Assembly: GCA_023446155.1 (NCBI GenBank)
Contig: JAEXIT010000021.1
Coordinates: 1-64,000, forward strand
Origin: Bacteroidota bacterium
Lineage (GTDB): Bacteria > Bacteroidota > Bacteroidia > Flavobacteriales > Flavobacteriaceae
Length of the DNA stretch: 64,000 nucleotides
Direction: 5' to 3'
The notes below the pieces were generated by a model that saw only the letters and a list, made by a program, of their open reading frames with translations, was not told the origin of the DNA and searched no databases. Positions 51,440 through 60,731 of this stretch are shown here, piece by piece; positions within the stretch are counted from its first letter, which is position 1, and the number at the start of each line of letters is the position of its first letter. Both the position numbers and the translations under genes were made by a program.

Positions 51440-52021
51440 TTATAAATTTTTTAAAGCTAGTTTAATGATTGATTCCACAGAAGCATCTGGATTATCTTTA
51501 ACAATTTTATCAACTACTTTTTCGGCTGATTTCCTCAGGAATCCTAAAACCTCCAAAGCTGATAACGCTTCATTTTTATTTGTATTGCTTTCTACTGCCG
51601 AAACTTCCTCCAAATTATAAACTTTGAGTACTTTATCTTTCAGATCCAGGATAACGCGTTGTGCTGTTTTCGCTCCGATTCCTTTAATGGATTGGACCGT
51701 TGCGACATCGTTATTGGCTATGGCGTGAATGATTTGTTGTGGAGGAATAGACGACAACATCGTCCGTGCAGTTCCCGCTCCGACACCGGAAACGGAGATC
51801 AGCAGTTTAAAAAGTTCTCTTTCGGCTTTTTCGACAAATCCGAAAAGCGTATGTGCATCTTCTTTAACCTGAAGAAAAGTATAGAGCTTAATATTCTCAT
51901 TATCTGGTAATAACGAAAACGTATGGAGCGAGATATGGATCTGATATCCTACGCCATTACAATCTATAATTACCTCTGTTGGCGACTTTTCGGCAAGCCG
52001 TCCCTTAATATGTGCAATCAT
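51440..52021 (-). CDS. ruvA: Holliday junction branch migration protein RuvA
   Basis: A 193-residue DNA-binding subunit of RuvAB. It has the OB-fold start MIAHIKGRLAEKSPTEVIID, two helix-hairpin-helix motifs (VSGVGAGTA and IKGIGAKTA) and the C-terminal RuvB-contact domain (ALSALEVLGF). The next gene, sprA, starts 3 bases downstream. Confidence 0.95.
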   Translation of the reverse strand: MIAHIKGRLAEKSPTEVIIDCNGVGYQIHISLHTFSLLPDNENIKLYTFLQVKEDAHTLFGFVEKAERELFKLLISVSGVGAGTARTMLSSIPPQQIIHAIANNDVATVQSIKGIGAKTAQRVILDLKDKVLKVYNLEEVSAVESNTNKNEALSALEVLGFLRKSAEKVVDKIVKDNPDASVESIIKLALKNL

Positions 52022-52113
52022 ATTGACCCGTATTCGTTATTACCAAAAATAAGAAAAATCTTTTACTATCCTAATTTTATAGTGCAATGTGACTATTTTG
52101 TCCGTTTCGACAC

Positions 52114-54411
52114 TTATTTTTTTACCGCTTGTTGCTTAAATCGCTTCTCTTTTTCCTGAGCATCGACAACCGCAACAGCCGCCATATTTACCATTTCCTC
52201 CACGCTGGCTCCCAACTGGAAAATATGCACCGGCTTCTCCAATCCTAACATGATCGGTCCGATTGATACGGATTTATACAATTCCTTTATCATCTTATAA
52301 GTGATGTTGGCCGCATCCAGATTCGGAAAAATAAGGGTATTTACTTTTTTATTAACCAGTTTTGAGAATGGGAATTTGCTTTTCAACATTTCCGAATTCA
52401 ACGCAAAGTCGGTTTGAATTTCACCATCGACAATCAAATCCGGGTGGTTTTTATGCAAATATGCCACTGCTTCGCGCACTTTGGAAGCACCTTCATTTTT
52501 AGACGATCCGAAGTTCGAGAACGACACCATTGCAATAACCGGTTCCATACCAAACATTTTCACTGTTTTAGCGGTCATCAAAGCAATTTTAGCCAAATCT
52601 TCCGCTGAAGGATTCGGATTGATTGCCGTATCAGCCAGGAATAATGGTCCGCGTTTGGTCATCATCAGGTTGGTTGTCGCAACTCTTGAAACACCAGGTG
52701 CTTTTTCAATTAGCTCCAACATTGGTTTTACCACTGTTGGATAACTTCTGGAATATCCGGTTACCAAAGCATCGGCTTCTCCTTCGTTAATCATCATCGC
52801 AGCAAAATAGTTACGCTCACGCATCCATTTCTGAGCGTCCAACAAGGTTGTTCCTCTTCTCTGACGGGCTTTCCAATATACTTCGGCAAAACGATTTCTT
52901 CGTTCTTCCTCGTCTTTGGTTTTCGGGTCGATAATCAACACTTCTTCTTCAAAACCGATTTCTGCTTTTAATTCCAAAATGGTTTCGCGGTTCCCCAATA
53001 ATATTGGTTGTCCGATACCTTCTTCCAAAACAATCTGCGCTGCTTTTAACACATCCAAATGATCGGCTTCGGCAAAGATGACACGTTTTGGATCTGTTTT
53101 CGCACGGTTAAGTAATAATCGCAACATTTTGTTTTCCGATCCCATACGCTCCAACAATTCCTCACGGTATTTATCCCAGTCGGTAATTGGCGCGGTTGCC
53201 ACACCCGATTCCATAGCCGCTTTGGCTACAGCCGGCGGAACTTCGGCAATCAATCTTGGATCAAAAGGTTTCGGAATGATGTAATCTCTACCGAAAATTA
53301 ATTTGGTTTCGCCATAAGCGATATTTACCTGCTCCGGCACGGATTCTTTGGCCAAGTTAGCCAAAGCCACTACCGCAGCTTTTTTCATTTCTTCGTTGAT
53401 TTTGGTCGCACGAACGTCTAAAGCACCTCTAAAAATAAACGGGAACCCGAGTACGTTGTTCACCTGGTTAGGATGATCCGAACGACCAGTAGCCATAATA
53501 ATATCTTTACGGGTTGCGATTGCTACGTCGTAGTTGATTTCCGGACGTGGGTTTGCCATTGCAAAAACGATCGGATTATCGGCCATTCCCAACAACATAT
53601 CCGGTGTTACGATATCGCCCGAAGACAAACCGATAAACACGTCGGCCCCTAACATCGCATCGCCAAGAGAAGCATATTCTTTGTCGGTTGCATATTTTGC
53701 CTGCATTTCGGAAACTTTAGGATCTCCTTTTCGCAAAGCCCCTTTACTGTTAAACATTACGATGTTTTCCTGTTTTACACCAAACGACACGTATAGGTTA
53801 GCACAGGCAATAGCCGCCGAACCGGCTCCGGAGATCACCATTTTCACTTCCCCCATTGTCTTACCGGCCAATTCAACAGCATTTAGTAAAGCTGCCGCCG
53901 AAATAATCGCTGTTCCGTGTTGGTCGTCGTGCATCACCGGAATATTCAATTCTTCCACCAATCGGCGTTCGATTTCAAACGATTCCGGTGCTTTAATATC
54001 TTCCAGATTGATTCCACCAAAAGTGGGTGCAATATTTTTTACAGTTTCAATAAATTTATCTACATCTTTGGTATCCACTTCAATATCAAACACATCAATA
54101 TCGGCGAAGATTTTGAACAAAAGTCCTTTTCCTTCCATTACCGGTTTTGAGGCTTCCGGTCCGATATCGCCCAATCCCAAGACAGCCGTTCCATTGGAAA
54201 TCACCGCTACCAGGTTTCCTTTGGCCGTATACTTATACACATTGTTTACATCTTTCTCAATCTCCAAACATGGCTCTGCAACTCCCGGAGAATATGCTAG
54301 CGCCAGATCGCGCTGCGTTGCATATTTTTTGGTGGGTACTACCTGGATTTTTCCGGGTGTAGGTTTCGCATGATATAATAAAGCCTCTCTTCTTTTGCTG
54401 TCTTTATGCAT
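52114..54411 (-). CDS. maeB: NADP-dependent malic enzyme with phosphotransacetylase-like domain
   Basis: A 765-residue two-domain protein. The N-terminal malic enzyme (1-430) has LALAYSPGVAEPCLEI, MHDDQHGTA and the nucleotide-binding VISGAGSAAIACANL; it turns malate to pyruvate and CO2. The C-terminal PTA/PTB-like domain (about 440-760) is usually regulatory in this class (MaeB). Single-gene unit. Confidence 0.92.
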   Translation of the reverse strand: MHKDSKRREALLYHAKPTPGKIQVVPTKKYATQRDLALAYSPGVAEPCLEIEKDVNNVYKYTAKGNLVAVISNGTAVLGLGDIGPEASKPVMEGKGLLFKIFADIDVFDIEVDTKDVDKFIETVKNIAPTFGGINLEDIKAPESFEIERRLVEELNIPVMHDDQHGTAIISAAALLNAVELAGKTMGEVKMVISGAGSAAIACANLYVSFGVKQENIVMFNSKGALRKGDPKVSEMQAKYATDKEYASLGDAMLGADVFIGLSSGDIVTPDMLLGMADNPIVFAMANPRPEINYDVAIATRKDIIMATGRSDHPNQVNNVLGFPFIFRGALDVRATKINEEMKKAAVVALANLAKESVPEQVNIAYGETKLIFGRDYIIPKPFDPRLIAEVPPAVAKAAMESGVATAPITDWDKYREELLERMGSENKMLRLLLNRAKTDPKRVIFAEADHLDVLKAAQIVLEEGIGQPILLGNRETILELKAEIGFEEEVLIIDPKTKDEEERRNRFAEVYWKARQRRGTTLLDAQKWMRERNYFAAMMINEGEADALVTGYSRSYPTVVKPMLELIEKAPGVSRVATTNLMMTKRGPLFLADTAINPNPSAEDLAKIALMTAKTVKMFGMEPVIAMVSFSNFGSSKNEGASKVREAVAYLHKNHPDLIVDGEIQTDFALNSEMLKSKFPFSKLVNKKVNTLIFPNLDAANITYKMIKELYKSVSIGPIMLGLEKPVHIFQLGASVEEMVNMAAVAVVDAQEKEKRFKQQAVKK

Positions 54412-54575
54412 AGTTTTTTATTTTACTAACTCACAAAGATAACGGTATGCACATAATTTTAGAAACTTTTAACAGCGAATATTTTAAAAACAATGGGTTT
54501 CTAGGGCAGATCAAAAAGCCCCAAAAACAACAAATCACTGATTCACAAAAAGATAAGCAGCAGTATTATTTAGAA

Positions 54576-55502
54576 TTATTCTTTCAGGAATTTCATATTG
54601 CGGATTAATCCTTCGTATTTTGTCCTTTTAACAGCCGAATCTTTAAAAACCTTTCGGAAGGTTTCATCGGTTATTTCTTCCCAGTCTTTTTTGGAAAAGG
54701 ACAATATAGACTCATTGGGTTTGAGCAACGGCTCCTGATGTGGTTTTGAAAAACGATTCCAGGGACAGACATCCTGACACACATCACAACCAAACATCCA
54801 ATCGTCGAATTTCCCTTTTACTTCTGTCGGGATATTTTCTTTTAATTCGATCGTAAAATAAGAGATACATTTACTCCCATCCACTACATAAGGCGCCACT
54901 ATGGCCTGTGTAGGACAGGCATCGATACAGGCGGTACATTTTCCGCAATGATCGGTTGTTGCGTTGTCGTAATCCAATTCCAGATCGACAATTAATTCAG
55001 CGATAAAGAAAAACGACCCTACCTGTTTGGAAAGCAGGTTGCTGTTTTTTCCGATCCATCCCAAGCCGCTTTTCGCCGCCCAGGCTTTATCGAGAACCGG
55101 AGCCGAATCGACAAACGCCCGACCGGAAACGTCTCCGATTTCATTTTGAATAAAAAACAACAATTCCTTTAGTTTTTCCTTGATCACATAATGATAATCC
55201 TGACCGTAGGCATATTTGGAAATCTTATAACTCCCCATATTTTGTTTTGTCTCCGGATAATAATTCAGCGTCAATGAAATAATACTTTTGGCATCGTCGA
55301 CCAACAAAGTCGGATTCAACCGTTTGTCGAAATGATTTTCCATATACCCCATTTTCCCGTTCATTTGAGCGTTAAGCCAACTTTCCAGTCGGGGCGCTTC
55401 CGCTTCTAGAAAACCGGCACGGGATATGCCACATGACAAAAAACCGAGGCGTTTGGCTTCGGTTTTTATCAATTGGGTATATTTTTCTGAATTATTGATC
55501 AT
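54576..55502 (-). CDS. queG: tRNA epoxyqueuosine reductase QueG
   Basis: A 308-residue cobalamin- and Fe-S-dependent enzyme for the last step of queuosine formation in tRNA. The two 4Fe-4S motifs are CGKCTACIDACP and CDVCQDVCPW; GRAFVDSAPVLDKAWA and AAKSGLGWIGKNSN are family hallmarks. It starts 5 bases after ruvB. Confidence 0.94.
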   Translation of the reverse strand: MINNSEKYTQLIKTEAKRLGFLSCGISRAGFLEAEAPRLESWLNAQMNGKMGYMENHFDKRLNPTLLVDDAKSIISLTLNYYPETKQNMGSYKISKYAYGQDYHYVIKEKLKELLFFIQNEIGDVSGRAFVDSAPVLDKAWAAKSGLGWIGKNSNLLSKQVGSFFFIAELIVDLELDYDNATTDHCGKCTACIDACPTQAIVAPYVVDGSKCISYFTIELKENIPTEVKGKFDDWMFGCDVCQDVCPWNRFSKPHQEPLLKPNESILSFSKKDWEEITDETFRKVFKDSAVKRTKYEGLIRNMKFLKE

Positions 55503-55507
55503 GGTTA

Positions 55508-56530
55508 TTAAAACAATCCTCCCTGAACACCGGGACGGGTTTTCCCCAGATGGTGGTAGGCTTTTTCGGTCACTTCACGACCTCGTGGTGTCCGGATGAT
55601 AAATCCTTCCTGAATAAGGAATGGCTCGTATACTTCTTCGATCGTCTCACCACTTTCGGATACCGCCGTTGCCAATGTCGACAATCCAACCGGCCCTCCT
55701 TTAAACTTATCGATAATTGTATTTAGTATTTTATTATCCATCTCATCCAGTCCGTGCGCATCTACATTCAGTGCCTTAAGCGAGAAACGGGCAATTTCCA
55801 CATCGATTCTTCCATTGCCTTTTATCTGCGCAAAATCGCGGACACGACGTAGTAATGCATTCGCAATACGCGGTGTTCCCCTACTCCTACCGGCAATTTC
55901 GATAGCCGCTTCCATGGTGATTGGCATTTTTAAGATGGAAGCACTACGTTGTACGATAGTGGTTAACAATTCGGTATTGTAATATTGTAGACGGCTTTGG
56001 ATTCCGAAACGGGCCCGCATTGGAGCGGTGAGCAATCCGGAACGTGTTGTTGCACCAACCAATGTAAACGGACTCAGGTTAATCTGCACCGTACGGGCAT
56101 TTGGTCCGCTTTCGATCATGATATCGATTTTAAAATCCTCCATGGCCGAATACAGGTATTCCTCCACAATAGGACTCAGTCGGTGAATCTCATCTATAAA
56201 CAGCACATCCCTTTCGTCCAGATTGGTTAACAAACCGGCCAAATCACCTGGCTTGTCCAATACCGGACCCGATGTGATCTTGATATTGACATCCAATTCA
56301 TTTGCCAGGATATTTGCCAGTGTTGTTTTACCCAAACCGGGCGGCCCGTGGAATAACGTATGATCCAGTGCTTCCCCTCTAAGATTGGCAGCCTGTACAA
56401 ACACCTTCAGGTTTTCCAGTACCTGATCCTGTCCGGTAAAATCGTCAAATGACAGCGGTCTTAATTTTTTTTCTAAATCAAGTTCCTCCGGATTGTATCG
56501 TTGGTTAGTCGGATCTAAATGCTCATTCAT
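55508..56530 (-). CDS. ruvB: Holliday junction helicase RuvB
   Basis: A 340-residue AAA+ motor of RuvAB. Walker A HGPPGLGKTTLAN, Walker B VLFIDEIHRL, sensor VGATTRSGLLTAPMRARFGI and the winged-helix C-terminus (FIIRTPRGREVTEKAYHHLG) are all present. Confidence 0.96.
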   Translation of the reverse strand: MNEHLDPTNQRYNPEELDLEKKLRPLSFDDFTGQDQVLENLKVFVQAANLRGEALDHTLFHGPPGLGKTTLANILANELDVNIKITSGPVLDKPGDLAGLLTNLDERDVLFIDEIHRLSPIVEEYLYSAMEDFKIDIMIESGPNARTVQINLSPFTLVGATTRSGLLTAPMRARFGIQSRLQYYNTELLTTIVQRSASILKMPITMEAAIEIAGRSRGTPRIANALLRRVRDFAQIKGNGRIDVEIARFSLKALNVDAHGLDEMDNKILNTIIDKFKGGPVGLSTLATAVSESGETIEEVYEPFLIQEGFIIRTPRGREVTEKAYHHLGKTRPGVQGGLF

Positions 56531-56575
56531 GCGACAAAGATAGGAAATGTTTGGCTGTGACCAACGGTATTCTTA

Positions 56576-56857
56576 CTACGCAACAATTGCCTCCCATTCC
56601 GGGTGTCTTTTAATATAGGCCGCTACAAAAGGACACAACGGCACCACCGCATACCCATTGTCTTTGCAATACTGCAGGGTTTTGAGCACAATCGCATTTC
56701 CGACTCCTTTCCCTCCCAGTTCGGCCGGCACCTCGGTATGGATGAGGTAAATTTTTTTATCTTTTATTTTATAATCGATAAAGGCGGTATAACTTTCCAC
56801 TTCCAATTCAAACCGACTTTTCTCCTGATTATTAATCAGTTTCCCATAATCTTCCAT
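56576..56857 (-). CDS. Small GNAT-like acetyltransferase (YjdJ type)
   Basis: A 93-residue minimal GNAT-fold protein with the acetyl-CoA loop ELGGKGVGNAIV and the PLCPFVAAYIKRHPEW ending. Such proteins are often paired with a YjdI-type Fe-S protein, as here (4-base gap). The substrate is unknown. Confidence 0.82.
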   Translation of the reverse strand: MEDYGKLINNQEKSRFELEVESYTAFIDYKIKDKKIYLIHTEVPAELGGKGVGNAIVLKTLQYCKDNGYAVVPLCPFVAAYIKRHPEWEAIVA

Positions 56858-56861
56858 ATCG

Positions 56862-57080
56862 TTATTTTTTATTATAGTAAAATGACAACGCTCCGGAAGG
56901 GCATTTTTGTATTTGCGTCATGATATCATCCGAACCTGCTTTTCGGACTTCAATCCAGGGTCTCACTTTGGCCCGGAACACTTCAGGCAAACCACGAACG
57001 CAATTCCCGGAATGCTCACATAATTGCTGCTTCCAAACCACCGTAATCTCGCCATTGGTATATTCTTTTGGACTTTCCAT
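56862..57080 (-). CDS. YjdI-type single-cluster Fe-S protein
   Basis: A 72-residue protein of the Fer4_19 kind with LCEHSGNCVRGLPEVF and KCPSGALSFY, giving three Cys that could bind an Fe-S cluster. Paired with the GNAT-like gene. The function of this pair is unknown. Confidence 0.8.
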   Translation of the reverse strand: MESPKEYTNGEITVVWKQQLCEHSGNCVRGLPEVFRAKVRPWIEVRKAGSDDIMTQIQKCPSGALSFYYNKK

Positions 57081-57173
57081 AATAAATTGTTTTTGTTACT
57101 ATGAAAGTTACAAAAAAAAGCACAATAAAACGCATTTTTCCTATATTTAACCCCAATAAACAAACAACAACAC

Positions 57174-58589
57174 ATGCAAAAAGAAACCCCTACATTAAAA
57201 CGGGAATTTGGCCTGTTGGACGGAACCATGCTGGTCGTCGGTTCCATGATTGGCTCCGGAATCTTTATCGTCAGCGCCGGGATCACACAAAACATTGGTA
57301 GTGCCGGGTGGCTGATCGCCATCTGGGTTGTATCCGCCTTAATTACAATTACCGCCGCGGTGAGCTATGGAGAACTCAGCGCCATGTTTCCACACGCCGG
57401 CGGACAATACATCTATTTAAAAGAATCCTACAACAAACTGATAGCCTTCCTGTATGGATGGAGCTTTTTTTCGGTTATACAAACCGGTACCATAGCCGCT
57501 GTTGGAGTAGCCTTTTCCAAGTTTACCGCCTATCTGATCCCTGCTGTAAGCGACACCAACATCCTGTTTGAACTGGGTTCTTTTCAATTAAATGCCGCGC
57601 AACTGGTTTCAATTGCGACTATTATTTTCTTAAGTTACCTGAATAGTAAAGGCGTCAAAAACGGAAAATACATTCAGACTATATTTACCATAACCAAGAT
57701 TGCGTCTTTATTCGGATTGATCATCTTCGGCTTTATTCTAGCTGCCAAAGCAGAAATCTGGAATGCCAACTGGACCGATGCCTGGAACGCTCAGACGTTT
57801 AACAAAGACACCAATTCGTGGGTTGCTATTTCGGGTTATACCTTGGTTTCGGCTATTGCGGCTTCTATGGTTGGTTCCTTGTTTTCGAGTGATGCCTGGA
57901 ATGGGGTGACTTTTATTTCGGGTGAAATCAAACGACCGGAACGCAACGTAGGACTGAGTTTGTTTTTAGGCACCCTGATAGTGAGTGTAATTTATATTTT
58001 GGCCAATGTGATGTATGTAGCCGTAATGCCGTTAAACGACATCGCTTTTGCACCATCCGAACGGGTTGCTGTAGCGGCTTCGCAACATATTTTTGGGGCT
58101 ACCGGTACGATTGTAATCGCGGTAATGATTATGATTTCGACTTTTGGCTGTAATAATGGGTTGATCATGGCTGGATCGCGAGTATACTACACCATGGCCA
58201 AAGACGGCCTTTTCTTTAAAAAAGCGGCCGAATTAAACAAAGCAAGTGTTCCAGGCTGGGGATTATGGATTCAGTGCATCTGGGCGTCCTTTTTATGTCT
58301 TACCGGCAAGTACGGGGATTTGTTGGATTATGTAATGATCATTGTAATCATCTTTTATATCCTGACCATATACGGTATTTTTATTTTACGTCGTAAAATG
58401 CCGGATATGCCACGTCCGTACAAAGCATTTGCTTATCCGGTTTTACCTGCATTATACATCATTGTCGCCTCTGCAATTTGTGTGGCCTTATTGGTCGACA
58501 GAACCAGTACCTGCGGTTGGGGCGTATTGATTATGCTGGCCGGAATCCCGGTTTATTATTTGACGAAATTAAAGGAGCGTAAAGAGTAA
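57174..58589 (+). CDS. APC family amino acid permease
   Basis: A 471-residue transporter with twelve predicted membrane helices. The first helix has the substrate-binding GSMIGSGIFIVSAGI motif; SYGELSAMFPHAGGQYIYLK and SSDAWNGVTFISGEIKRPER are LAT/APC hallmarks. It probably exchanges or takes up amino acids; substrate not predictable. The gene is divergent from YjdI, with its own terminator. Confidence 0.9.
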   Translation: MQKETPTLKREFGLLDGTMLVVGSMIGSGIFIVSAGITQNIGSAGWLIAIWVVSALITITAAVSYGELSAMFPHAGGQYIYLKESYNKLIAFLYGWSFFSVIQTGTIAAVGVAFSKFTAYLIPAVSDTNILFELGSFQLNAAQLVSIATIIFLSYLNSKGVKNGKYIQTIFTITKIASLFGLIIFGFILAAKAEIWNANWTDAWNAQTFNKDTNSWVAISGYTLVSAIAASMVGSLFSSDAWNGVTFISGEIKRPERNVGLSLFLGTLIVSVIYILANVMYVAVMPLNDIAFAPSERVAVAASQHIFGATGTIVIAVMIMISTFGCNNGLIMAGSRVYYTMAKDGLFFKKAAELNKASVPGWGLWIQCIWASFLCLTGKYGDLLDYVMIIVIIFYILTIYGIFILRRKMPDMPRPYKAFAYPVLPALYIIVASAICVALLVDRTSTCGWGVLIMLAGIPVYYLTKLKERKE

Positions 58590-58610
58590 AGAACAAAGAG
58601 AAAAGATACA

Positions 58611-58643
58611 AACCTGCCGGAATTTTATCCCGGCAGGTTTTTT
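58611..58643 (+). terminator. Terminator of the permease gene
   Basis: Stem AACCTGCCGG / CCGGCAGGTT with a 9-base loop and six T. Confidence 0.85.
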
Positions 58644-58647
58644 ATAT

Positions 58648-58757
58648 AGGTAACAACATTCTTATTTTGCGTTACACCTGACAGGTTTGTTTATACAGGT
58701 AGCAAGATTCTTATTTTGCGTTACACCTGACAGGTTTTTGAAACCTGTCAGGTGTAA
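58648..58757. repeat. Tandem 49-base repeat with a 17-bp perfect palindrome
   Basis: Two copies of about 40 bases (58648-58688 and 58697-58736) share CATTCTTATTTTGCG-like sequence and ACACCTGACAGGTTT. The second runs into its own inverted copy, making a 17-bp perfect stem (58721-58737 / 58741-58757) with a 3-base loop. No gene is seen in 58590-58903; the part 58758-58850 holds nothing I recognise. Confidence 0.7.
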
Positions 58758-58850
58758 TACCCAGCATCGGTCGGATATATTATTAGCTATAGATTATACC
58801 GATTTGCTATCTGAGCGCATTCTTGTGAGTAAAACCTTGTTGTGATAAAA

Positions 58851-58883
58851 TAATAAAGCCTCCGCAATGCGGAGGCTTTATCT
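58851..58883 (-). terminator. Terminator of the Act/oxidase operon
   Basis: Stem TAAAGCCTCCGC / GCGGAGGCTTTA with loop AAT, 20 bases after the subunit I stop on the minus strand. Confidence 0.8.
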
Positions 58884-58903
58884 ATATAGAATCGTATATA
58901 ATC

Positions 58904-60706
58904 CTAGTGGTGTAATTGTTCTTCACCTGGTTTCATCGGTACATTCTGAGGAACGAAATCTTCATCATGTCCTGGCTTGCTATAGTCATACGACCATCTG
59001 TAGACTTCAGGAATTTCACCTGGCCAGTTACCGTGAATGTGCTCCACAGGAGTAGTCCACTCTAATGTATTGGATCTCCATGGGTTTTGTGTTGCTTTTT
59101 GACCTTTGAAGATACTGTAGAAGAAGTTCCATAAGAATACCAACTGGAATGCAGCTCCGATTAAAGCGAACATTGTGATTAGTACGTTTACATCTGCTAA
59201 ATCATCAAATAGCGGGAAAGCCGTGTTCGTATAGTAACGTCTTGGAAGACCTGCCATACCGATAAAGTGCATTGGGAAGAAAACCCCGTACGCACACACT
59301 GCCGTTACCCAGAAGTGAATGTAACCTAAGTTTTTGTTCATCATTCTTCCGAACATTTTAGGGAACCAATGGTAGATTCCGGCAAACATTCCGTAAAGAG
59401 CAGAAATACCCATTACTAAGTGGAAGTGTGCGATTACGAAATACGTATCGTGAACGTTAATATCCAATGTACTATCTCCAAGGATGATACCTGTTAAACC
59501 ACCTGTAATGAAAGTCGAAACGAATCCGATACAGAATAACATGGCAGGGTTTAACTGAAGGTTACCTTTCCAAAGTGTTGTAATGTAGTTGAACGCTTTT
59601 ACAGCCGAAGGGATTGCAATTAATAATGTTGTAAAGGTAAATACCGATCCTAAGAAAGGATTCATACCAGATACGAACATGTGGTGCCCCCATACGATTG
59701 TTGATAAGAAAGCGATCGCTAAGATTGACGTAATCATGGCACGGTAACCGAAGATCGGTTTACGAGCATTCGTCGCGATAATTTCAGATGTGATTCCCAT
59801 CGCAGGTAAGATTACGATGTAAACCTCAGGGTGACCTAAGAACCAGAACAAGTGTTCGAACAATACCGGAGAACCTCCCTGATAATGTAATACTTCTCCG
59901 GAGATAAAGATATCCGATAAGAAGAAAGACGTTCCGAAGCTACGGTCGAAGATCAATAATAAAGCGGCAGATAATAATACCGGGAACGAAACGATACCGA
60001 TAACAGCCGTGATGAAGAAAGCCCAGATCGTTAATGGTAAACGTGTCATAGACATTCCTTTTGTTCTAAGGTTGATAACTGTTACCACATAGTTCAATGA
60101 CCCCATCAATGAAGACGCGATAAAGATTGCCATCGACACCAACCAAAGTGTCATACCTGTACCCGATCCTGGGATCGCTTGTGGTAATGCACTCAATGGC
60201 GGATAGATCGTCCAACCAGCAGAAGCAGGTCCTGACTCCACAAAAAGGGAAATGATCATAATAACAGAAGAAAGGAAGAACAACCAGTATGAAACCATGT
60301 TCATAAATCCGGAAGCCATATCCCTTGCTCCAATTTGAAGCGGAATTAAAAGGTTACTGAACGTACCGCTCAATCCGGCCGTCAATACAAAGAATACCAT
60401 GATGGTACCGTGGATCGTTACTAATGCCAAATAAATATCATTTCGCATTACACCGCCCGGGGCAAATTTATCTCCTAAAAGGACATTAAAAATTTTAAAA
60501 GACTCTTCCGGCCATGCAATTTGCATACGGAATAAAAGAGACATTACAATACCGATGATACCCATTACGATACCTGTGATTAGGTATTGTTTTGCAATCA
60601 TCTTGTGATCGATACTAAAGATGTACTTTGTGATAAAAGTATCTTTATGGTGGTGCTCGTGACCGTGATCGTGTTCGTGATTGTTATCGTGTCCTACTGC
60701 TGACAT
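58904..60706 (-). CDS. Cytochrome c oxidase subunit I
   Basis: A 600-residue catalytic subunit with twelve or more membrane helices. Heme and CuB ligands are recognisable: TIHGTIMVFF (heme a His), GHPEVYIVILPAMG (His-Tyr cross-link), WGHHMFVSG (CuB His pair) and HDTYFVIAHFHLVMG (hemes a3 and a). The N-terminus is His-rich (HEHDHGHEHHHKD), an unusual cytoplasmic tail that may bind metal. Last gene of the Act/oxidase unit, 25 bases after subunit II. Confidence 0.95.
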   Translation of the reverse strand: MSAVGHDNNHEHDHGHEHHHKDTFITKYIFSIDHKMIAKQYLITGIVMGIIGIVMSLLFRMQIAWPEESFKIFNVLLGDKFAPGGVMRNDIYLALVTIHGTIMVFFVLTAGLSGTFSNLLIPLQIGARDMASGFMNMVSYWLFFLSSVIMIISLFVESGPASAGWTIYPPLSALPQAIPGSGTGMTLWLVSMAIFIASSLMGSLNYVVTVINLRTKGMSMTRLPLTIWAFFITAVIGIVSFPVLLSAALLLIFDRSFGTSFFLSDIFISGEVLHYQGGSPVLFEHLFWFLGHPEVYIVILPAMGITSEIIATNARKPIFGYRAMITSILAIAFLSTIVWGHHMFVSGMNPFLGSVFTFTTLLIAIPSAVKAFNYITTLWKGNLQLNPAMLFCIGFVSTFITGGLTGIILGDSTLDINVHDTYFVIAHFHLVMGISALYGMFAGIYHWFPKMFGRMMNKNLGYIHFWVTAVCAYGVFFPMHFIGMAGLPRRYYTNTAFPLFDDLADVNVLITMFALIGAAFQLVFLWNFFYSIFKGQKATQNPWRSNTLEWTTPVEHIHGNWPGEIPEVYRWSYDYSKPGHDEDFVPQNVPMKPGEEQLHH

Positions 60707-60731
60707 ATTTTTTAATTTATATTAAAAGCAA

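Noticed and set aside
53534..54373. Long plus-strand frame of 279 codons opposite the malic enzyme
   Set aside because: It is antisense to a clear maeB gene, has no recognisable motifs and is typical of a shadow frame.
54412..54575. Possible tRNA or small RNA in the gap after queG
   Set aside because: No cloverleaf, hairpin or conserved element could be made out in the 164 bases.
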